Source: Anaerolineae bacterium clx_CAG2 (GTDB lineage Bacteria > Chloroflexota > Anaerolineae > JAAEKA01). Taken from it: a stretch of DNA of 45,193 nucleotides. Below, piece by piece: positions 40,119-45,193 of the stretch; the stretch's first letter is position 1, and the number at the start of each line of letters is the position of its first letter. The notes beneath the pieces were generated by a model that was given only the letters and a program-made list of their open reading frames with translations, searched no databases and was not told the origin of the DNA. The DNA is taken from assembly GCA_014155705.1 (NCBI GenBank), contig JAAEKA010000037.1, positions 1-45,193 of the forward strand, read 5' to 3'. The position numbers and the translations under genes are program-made.

Positions 40119-42032
40119 CTATTCGCTGTCATTCACTCGCTGTGACATGGCCATCTCCTGCGCCAGGCGGATCATTTCAGCGCGCTCAGGCTGGCCGACG
40201 TGATTATACCAGAAGATGCGCGCATCGACCTGATTCAGATTCGTATCAACTGTGCGCAGCAGCGCGGCTGCTCGCTCCAGATCGCCGTCGATGGCATAAC
40301 TCTCAGCCAGCAACTGGCGCGTGGCCCGGTGGCCAGGCGCAGTCGCGTAGGCCGCCTCCAGGTGCCGGCGCGCTGCGTCATACTGGCCGAGCGACAGCTC
40401 AATTTGTCCTAGCCGGCGGTTGGCGGCGGCGTTGCCAGGGTCTTCAGCCAGGGCAGCCTGGTAGCGTGCGAAGATGGGAGCCAGGTCTACCGTTCTCGTG
40501 CGTCGCAACTCGTCCTGCAGCGGCCACTGAGGCCATTGGTAGAGCGCCAGTTCGGCCTGGGTCTGGGCCAACGCCCCCAGATTGGTATGCACCACGGCCC
40601 GGCCGGCTGGCAGCAAGGCCAGCAGCGCGCCGGCTACCACCAGTGTTGCGGCCGCAGCCAGCGCCAGATTGGGACGCCCGGGCAGGGGAATCGGCTCGCC
40701 GCGCGGTCCGCGGGCCAGCAGCGCCAGAGGGATGAAAGCCAGCATCATCCCTCGTCCGCCGTAGAGAGGGATATCCACCACGCCATGCAGGGCGATCACC
40801 GCCAGCGATGCCAGCGCCCACGGCCGCCACCAGGAAGGTGAGTGACGTAGCCGCAACACGATAGCTGCGATCCAGAAAAAAGCGAGCAGGCCCAACAGCC
40901 CCTGGCGCAGCCAGACCTCCAGCAATAAGTTGTGGCTGTGCGGTTGAAACCCTACGTGCAGTAACAGCACATAGGCGACATAGGCCGGCTGAAATGCTTC
41001 GAAGCCCAGCCCGGTCAGCGGCGTGTCCAGCATCAGGTCCAGTGTGTCGTTCCAAAGAGCAAAGCGGCTGTCGCTGGCCGCGTCCAGCATACGTCCTCCC
41101 AGCGGCGTGGCTGCCAATAGGGCCAGGGCCACCAGCGCAGCAGCGCCGAAGGCTGCCAGGAGGATCAGCCATCGCCGCCCCGCACCCCGACCCTTTTCCA
41201 AAGGAAGAGGAGGAGCGTCTTCACCCTGGTGTTCGTCCGAAGGGGGCGAGTCGGCTTCCTCTCCTCTTGAGCGAGGCCGCGCCGCCACTCCCACTACGGC
41301 CACAATTGCCAGGGCCACCCAGGCGCCGCGCGAGCTGCTGACCAACAGCGCCAGCAGCGAGAGCGCGATCAACAGCAGGCCGGCAACGCGCAACCAACTA
41401 GCGCTGCGCCTCCAGTGCAGAGCGCCGACCTGTAAGGGCAGCAGCGCAGCGATCAGGCCGCCGGCCATATTGGGATGCAGCAGGTGACCAGGCGCTGGCT
41501 GACGCAACCCTGCCAGTACGGGGACCAGTGGCCCCAGCCAGCCGACTTTGTCCTGCCACGCCTGCCAGTCCGTGGTCAGCAGGAAATAGACCGCCACCAC
41601 GCTGGGCAGCAGGAGCAGCAGGATACGCAGCGGTTCGAAGCGCAGCCCAGCCGCCTTGACCCGGTCTGGCGTTACGATCACCGCGTAGTACATCACCACA
41701 GCGCCAAGATAGATGTAGAAGGTGCTGCTCCAGGCCGCGGCGCTGTCGATGGAAATGGATGCACCGATGGCTGCTGCCAGCAGGAAAAGCGCTAGCGGTC
41801 CGTCGAACGCACTGCGGGGAAAGAGGGAACCGGTCTGAACCAGCCACAGCAGCCAGGCCAGGCCCACCAACAGCAGCGGCCACGGCCCCAAGGCCGCGCG
41901 CAGATACCATAGCCCGGCCGCCAGACTGAGCAGCAAGGCCGGCAAGGCTGCGCTCAACGGGGCAGACCGTTTGTTGGCGTCCTGGCGATTGCGCCGCCGG
42001 CGTTTGGCTCCAGACAGGGTTTCAATGTTCAC
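40119..42032 (-). CDS. O-antigen ligase/polymerase-like membrane protein with C-terminal TPRs
   Basis: The protein has 637 residues. About 12 helices cover residues 28-480. The O-antigen ligase (Wzy_C) hallmark is the loop LGFEAFQPAYVAYVLLLHVGFQPHSHNLLLEVWLRQGLLG, seen around 340-380 with the PHSHN motif, and LLVSSSRGAWVALAI in an earlier helix. The last 120 residues are TPR-like (NAAANRRLGQIELSLGQYDAARRHLE). It would join or polymerise surface polysaccharide at the outer face of the membrane. The start is GTG at 42032, 9 bases after the radical SAM stop. An insert of about 30 residues between two helices (EEADSPPSDEHQG...) looks like repeat-derived sequence. Confidence 0.85.
   Translation of the reverse strand: MNIETLSGAKRRRRNRQDANKRSAPLSAALPALLLSLAAGLWYLRAALGPWPLLLVGLAWLLWLVQTGSLFPRSAFDGPLALFLLAAAIGASISIDSAAAWSSTFYIYLGAVVMYYAVIVTPDRVKAAGLRFEPLRILLLLLPSVVAVYFLLTTDWQAWQDKVGWLGPLVPVLAGLRQPAPGHLLHPNMAGGLIAALLPLQVGALHWRRSASWLRVAGLLLIALSLLALLVSSSRGAWVALAIVAVVGVAARPRSRGEEADSPPSDEHQGEDAPPLPLEKGRGAGRRWLILLAAFGAAALVALALLAATPLGGRMLDAASDSRFALWNDTLDLMLDTPLTGLGFEAFQPAYVAYVLLLHVGFQPHSHNLLLEVWLRQGLLGLLAFFWIAAIVLRLRHSPSWWRPWALASLAVIALHGVVDIPLYGGRGMMLAFIPLALLARGPRGEPIPLPGRPNLALAAAATLVVAGALLALLPAGRAVVHTNLGALAQTQAELALYQWPQWPLQDELRRTRTVDLAPIFARYQAALAEDPGNAAANRRLGQIELSLGQYDAARRHLEAAYATAPGHRATRQLLAESYAIDGDLERAAALLRTVDTNLNQVDARIFWYNHVGQPERAEMIRLAQEMAMSQRVNDSE
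41178..41270. repeat. Repeat-derived in-frame insertion in the O-antigen ligase-like gene
   Basis: About 93 bases encode a polar segment containing PPLPLEKGRGAG between two membrane helices. The PLPLEKGRG peptide is the usual translation of dispersed purine-rich REP-like repeats, and the flanking composition is biased (runs of GAGGA). The insertion keeps the frame and sits in a loop where it can be tolerated. Confidence 0.55.
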
Positions 42033-42041
42033 TAGTCTGGT

Positions 42042-43850
42042 TCAGCTTGCAACGAACTTGAGCGTTTGCACACCCACGCTGACGGCCGACTTTACGCCGT
42101 CCCAGGTGTTCAGCCCTTTGGCGAAGGTCAGTATCGGGCCAGGCCGGAAGGACCATTCGCGCGTGGCTCGCTTTTGCCAGTATTCCAGTCGTTCGGCCGA
42201 CAGGCCGGTCTCGTGGTAGTCCAACACCGTGGACTGGTCCATGTCCACTTCTTCCCATTGGGTGCCAGGACGGAACCAGCCATTCTCTACGACCTCGTAG
42301 AAGAAGGGTGTGCCTGGATAGGGCGCGGCGATGTGGAACAGGGCGATGTCCAGCGGTAGACTCTTGCTATAGGTGATCGTCTCCTGGATCGTCTCCTCGG
42401 TTTCGCCTGGCAGTCCGATGATGAAATAGCCCCAGTTCTTGATCCCGGCATTGTGGGCCCAGGTCAGCGCCAGGGGCGCCTGCTCCATGCGATAGCCCTT
42501 GTGCGCCCGCTTGAGGATCTGTTCGTTGGCGCTTTCGATGCCCCAGGAGATCAGGTAGCAGCCGGCCTGGCCCATCAGACTGAGCATCTCCTCGTCCACG
42601 TAGTCCACGCGACTGTTGCAGGTCCAGTTGACGCGTAGCCCGTTGGCAATGAGCAGCTTGCACAGCGCCACTACCTGCTCGCGGTTGACGGTGAACAGGT
42701 CAGCGTACATATGAACGTTATGCACGCCCAGTTCAGCCAGCAGCGCCAGCTCGTCGTAGATGGCCTGTGGTGAACGCAGGCGCACGCTATTCTGGTAGCT
42801 GACATGCTTGATGCAGTACTTGCAACCGGCCGGACAGCCGCGGCTGGTGACGATGAAGGTGAAAGGCCCTTTGATCATGGGCATACGTTGCCTGTCCAAC
42901 GGCAATAGATGATGCAGTGGCATAGGCAGGTCGTCCATGGAGGGAAAGAAGGGTCGGTCGCGGTTGATAATGATCTCGCCTTCGTACCGCCAGGCCAGCC
43001 CTAAAATGTTGGCCAGCGGCGACTGCAAGGCTCCGTCCAGCACTGCCTCGTCCACACGCTCCAGCGTTGAAGATGCCAAGGGGGAGAGTACGAGGTCGAT
43101 GGAATGGTTGACGGCGAATGGCGACGTCGCGCTTGCTGGCGCCGCAACCTGCTCTCTTGCCTCCTTTGTCCCTCTGTCCCTCTCTCCTCCCCTCCCTGGC
43201 TGCCCCATTTTCGTATCTGCCACCAGTTTGGCCACGCGCGGGTCCGACGGCGTCTTGGCCTCGAAGTGATCCAGCAGCTCGCGCAGCGTTGCCTCCGGCT
43301 CGCCGCGCAACACGTAGTCCAGCGCTGGGAAGGGGCGCATGGTCTCCAGTGTCATGGGGGTAACGTGTGTGCCGAAGGCCAGGGTCTGCGCGCCGAGAGA
43401 CCTGGCCAGGAAGACACCATACATGTCGTTGCGCAGCGTGGGCGCTGTAACCTGGGTCAGGTAATAGCGGGGCCGCCGCTCCTCCAGGATGCGCTCGAAC
43501 TCCCGCCAGTCCATGCGGGTGGCGATCGCGTCCACGATCTCCACTGTATAGTCGGGCGTCAGCAGACTGGCCAGTTGCGCCAGACTGACTTGGGGCCAGA
43601 TCATATTCTCGCGGCTGCGCCGGCCCACGCGGTGCTGGCTGCGAATCCAGATTCCGCCGTCGGGCGAGGGTGGGTTGACCAGCAACACGTCCACGCTGCC
43701 GGCCGGCCGGGTCGACGAGGTCAACGTCTGCACGGCCGCGCCTGCGTCGGGGAAGTTCGACGCGCGCAATGCCGGCACCCGGCGCGTACCCAGGTTGCGT
43801 TTAAGTTGTTCAGCGCGTCCATGCTGTTCTGGTCCGTTCGACTCGTTCAT
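42042..43850 (-). CDS. B12-binding-domain radical SAM protein
   Basis: The protein has 602 residues. The N-terminal domain (about 52-190, DVLLVNPPSPDGG, then WPQVSLAQLASLL and VEIVDA) is the cobalamin-binding Rossmann-like domain of the BchE/P-methylase type. The radical SAM core has the cluster motif CPAGCKYC, with SRG before it. The C-terminal part has IIGLPGETEETIQETITY, the SAM-binding GGD-like region and a longer tail. Such enzymes methylate or rearrange lipids or antibiotics. Here the neighbours are glycosyltransferase and ligase genes, so a lipid-carrier or sugar modification is plausible (inference). The start ATG has CGGAG upstream. A low-complexity insert follows the first domain. 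Confidence 0.9.
   Translation of the reverse strand: MNESNGPEQHGRAEQLKRNLGTRRVPALRASNFPDAGAAVQTLTSSTRPAGSVDVLLVNPPSPDGGIWIRSQHRVGRRSRENMIWPQVSLAQLASLLTPDYTVEIVDAIATRMDWREFERILEERRPRYYLTQVTAPTLRNDMYGVFLARSLGAQTLAFGTHVTPMTLETMRPFPALDYVLRGEPEATLRELLDHFEAKTPSDPRVAKLVADTKMGQPGRGGERDRGTKEAREQVAAPASATSPFAVNHSIDLVLSPLASSTLERVDEAVLDGALQSPLANILGLAWRYEGEIIINRDRPFFPSMDDLPMPLHHLLPLDRQRMPMIKGPFTFIVTSRGCPAGCKYCIKHVSYQNSVRLRSPQAIYDELALLAELGVHNVHMYADLFTVNREQVVALCKLLIANGLRVNWTCNSRVDYVDEEMLSLMGQAGCYLISWGIESANEQILKRAHKGYRMEQAPLALTWAHNAGIKNWGYFIIGLPGETEETIQETITYSKSLPLDIALFHIAAPYPGTPFFYEVVENGWFRPGTQWEEVDMDQSTVLDYHETGLSAERLEYWQKRATREWSFRPGPILTFAKGLNTWDGVKSAVSVGVQTLKFVAS
43138..43205. repeat. Polypyrimidine tract inside the radical SAM gene
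   Basis: C/T-rich on the plus strand, with CCTCTGTCCCTCTCTCC-type units, this tract encodes GQPGRGGERDRGTKEAREQ in the radical SAM protein, between the cobalamin and radical SAM domains. It resembles the tract in the peroxidase gene at 18865-18938 and was probably inserted in frame. Confidence 0.6.
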
Positions 43851-43920
43851 TGCCAAACTCCGTCAATAGATTGATAGCTGGGGGGGCTGATTGGTGGATG
43901 GGCGAGTCTCAGTCACCTCG

Positions 43921-45117
43921 TCATCTGCCCAGATCTGTCGCGGCCAGGGACTCGCGCTGACTCAGTTCCTCCAGCACGCGCATCAGAATCCAGGAAACCA
44001 GAAACTGCAGGCCGATCAGGAAGAACATGGCGCTGAGCAGGTAATAGAACCACATGCGGCTGGCTGGCCAACCGTTCAAGGCCAGGGTCAGGCTCAACAG
44101 CCCCAGCCCCAGCCCCATGGCCAGTCCCAACAGTCCCATCCACCAGAAGTGGCGGTCCAGCGGCGGGTCGAAGATGGGCTTGCCGAACAACCCTTGCTTG
44201 ACTGGTCTGCGGTGAAACAGAGCTACCAGGTAGTTGAAGGTTGCGCCCAGATTGAACAGGCTCACTCCGGCCACAGCCAGCACCAGCATGGCGAAGAGGG
44301 CAAATGCACCCAGGGGGCCAATCTCTGTGCGTCCGGCTAACCGGGCAACAAGCGTGGCAAGGGCGATTCCCCCGGCCAACCCCAGCAGCAGCAGCGCCAG
44401 TCCGCCCAGGATGCGCACCGGGTTGTAGTTCAATGCAGTCCAGGTGATAGTCTGCACGTAGCGTGTGCCGTCGCGCAGCACGCTCAGCTTGCTGCGTCCG
44501 ACCCGCTCGCTATAGGGGATGGCTACCTCGGCCATGCGCACGTCCTCGTGCAGCGCGCGCGTGCTCATGATAGGGGTGAAATTCAATCCGTCAGGCAACG
44601 GATAGAGTTTCTCCAACGCCTCGCGTCGAAAGACGCGCATGCCGCTGGCGCTGTCGGTGATGCGCTGCCGGCTAAGCAGGCTGATCATGCCGGCAAAGAC
44701 TGTGTTGCCGATGCGACGCGTCAGCGGCATTTCGCTCTCAGCTCCGGCCATGCGCGAGCCGACCACGATGTCGTAGCCGTTGTTCAACAAGGTATCGCAC
44801 AACTGGGGAAAATATTCGGGCGGATAGGTGCCGTCCGCGTCCAGGAAGGCCAGCAGATCGCCCTGGGCCGCGCGAAAGCCAGTCTTGAGCGCCGCGCCAT
44901 AGCCTCGGTTGACGGGGTGCTGCACCAGAGCGGCGCCTGGGGTGTTGCGCACGACCTCAGCCGTGCCGTCGGTCGAGCCATCGTCCACCACGATCAACTC
45001 CAGCCGCGCCACGCCCATGTTTTGCAGGGCTGGCGCCACGGCCAGCACTCGCTTCATGATGGCGGCAATGCCACCCTCTTCGTTCAGGGCAGGAATCACC
45101 ACTGAAAGTGTCGTCAT
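43921..45117 (-). CDS. Family 2 glycosyltransferase (polyprenyl-phosphate sugar transferase-like) with membrane domain
   Basis: The protein has 398 residues. The GT-A domain starts LSVVIPALNEEGGI (4-17) and contains VVDDGSTDGT (43-52) and the metal-binding DAD (93-95) in FLDADGTYPPEYFPQL; GSRMAGAESEMPLTRRIGN is typical of dolichol-phosphate-mannose-synthase-like enzymes. Four hydrophobic segments follow (about 234-252, 262-290, 320-345 and 360-384), giving the DPM1/GtrB-type arrangement. It would transfer a sugar from a nucleotide donor to polyprenyl phosphate at the cytoplasmic face. GAGGAAG precedes the ATG. It is the first gene of the locus seen here; about 70 bases separate it from the radical SAM gene. 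Confidence 0.88.
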   Translation of the reverse strand: MTTLSVVIPALNEEGGIAAIMKRVLAVAPALQNMGVARLELIVVDDGSTDGTAEVVRNTPGAALVQHPVNRGYGAALKTGFRAAQGDLLAFLDADGTYPPEYFPQLCDTLLNNGYDIVVGSRMAGAESEMPLTRRIGNTVFAGMISLLSRQRITDSASGMRVFRREALEKLYPLPDGLNFTPIMSTRALHEDVRMAEVAIPYSERVGRSKLSVLRDGTRYVQTITWTALNYNPVRILGGLALLLLGLAGGIALATLVARLAGRTEIGPLGAFALFAMLVLAVAGVSLFNLGATFNYLVALFHRRPVKQGLFGKPIFDPPLDRHFWWMGLLGLAMGLGLGLLSLTLALNGWPASRMWFYYLLSAMFFLIGLQFLVSWILMRVLEELSQRESLAATDLGR

Positions 45118-45193
45118 AGCTTCCTCGTAATGTATCCTGGAAAATCAACCGTCAAGCGACCGTCTATCCAGCCACCTCGTCACCCAATCTCCT

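Noticed and set aside
1..45193. tRNA, rRNA, insertion sequence, integrase or prophage genes
   Set aside because: No transposase, integrase or phage motif and no cloverleaf-like or rRNA-like segment was recognised on reading both strands; a tRNAscan or Rfam run could still find one.

Overview
The window is about 45 kb of GC-rich, gene-dense bacterial DNA that most resembles a Chloroflexota (Anaerolineae/Caldilineae-like) genome. This assignment is an inference from gene content, with no marker gene to confirm it. The supporting content is an F420-type PPOX protein, a DUF2277 protein, VanW and HerA-like proteins, DUF4430 surface proteins, a secreted protein ending in a hydrophobic FLPLALRN-like tail, and many short palindromic or word-like intergenic repeats. 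No rRNA, tRNA, CRISPR array, transposase or phage gene was seen.

Layout. Positions 1-4001 (minus strand): DUF2277, a GNAT acetyltransferase broken by one in-frame amber codon, an ankyrin protein, a membrane protein, a PPOX/F420 protein and an FAD amine oxidase-like enzyme. Positions 4215-9557 (minus): a circularly permuted ATP-grasp / alpha-E / transglutaminase operon and a stand-alone maltokinase behind a strong promoter with an operator-like palindrome. Positions 9692-17066: OsmC, an acyl-CoA ligase, a small plus-strand membrane protein, and a HerA-like ATPase followed by a VanW protein. Positions 17326-21920: an MFS exporter and a di-haem peroxidase (plus), converging across a 28-bp perfect hairpin on a secreted copper-amine-oxidase-like protein that has lost its copper ligands and carries dockerin-like repeats. 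Positions 22065-27676 (minus): a small membrane protein, TspO, a photolyase, two membrane proteins, an SDR lacking the catalytic tyrosine, and folP.

Positions 27880-32885 (plus) hold a complete phosphate uptake operon, pstS-pstC-pstA-pstB-pstB-phoU. The two ATPases are degenerate in complementary motifs, so they look like an obligate asymmetric heterodimer. Immediately downstream, a consensus promoter (TTGACA-N17-TATAGT) drives a cobalamin riboswitch with an expanded arm and an intrinsic terminator. The riboswitch controls a three-gene operon at 33401-38966. The first gene encodes a secreted protein with a DUF4430 (transcobalamin beta-domain-like) module and duplicated alpha/alpha-toroid repeats. 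The second encodes a DUF4430 module on a Thr/Pro stalk fused to an ECF substrate-binding membrane component. The third encodes EcfT. Together they look like a cell-surface vitamin B12 capture and import system in which transcobalamin/intrinsic-factor-like modules feed an ECF transporter. No ECF ATPase is present in the window. This is the most interesting system here.

Positions 38982-45117 (minus) form a surface-glycan locus: a GT2 glycosyltransferase, a B12-binding radical SAM enzyme, an O-antigen ligase-like protein with TPRs, a sulfotransferase-like protein and an EamA/SMR-type small transporter. Cobalamin recurs in the riboswitch, the importer and the radical SAM enzyme.
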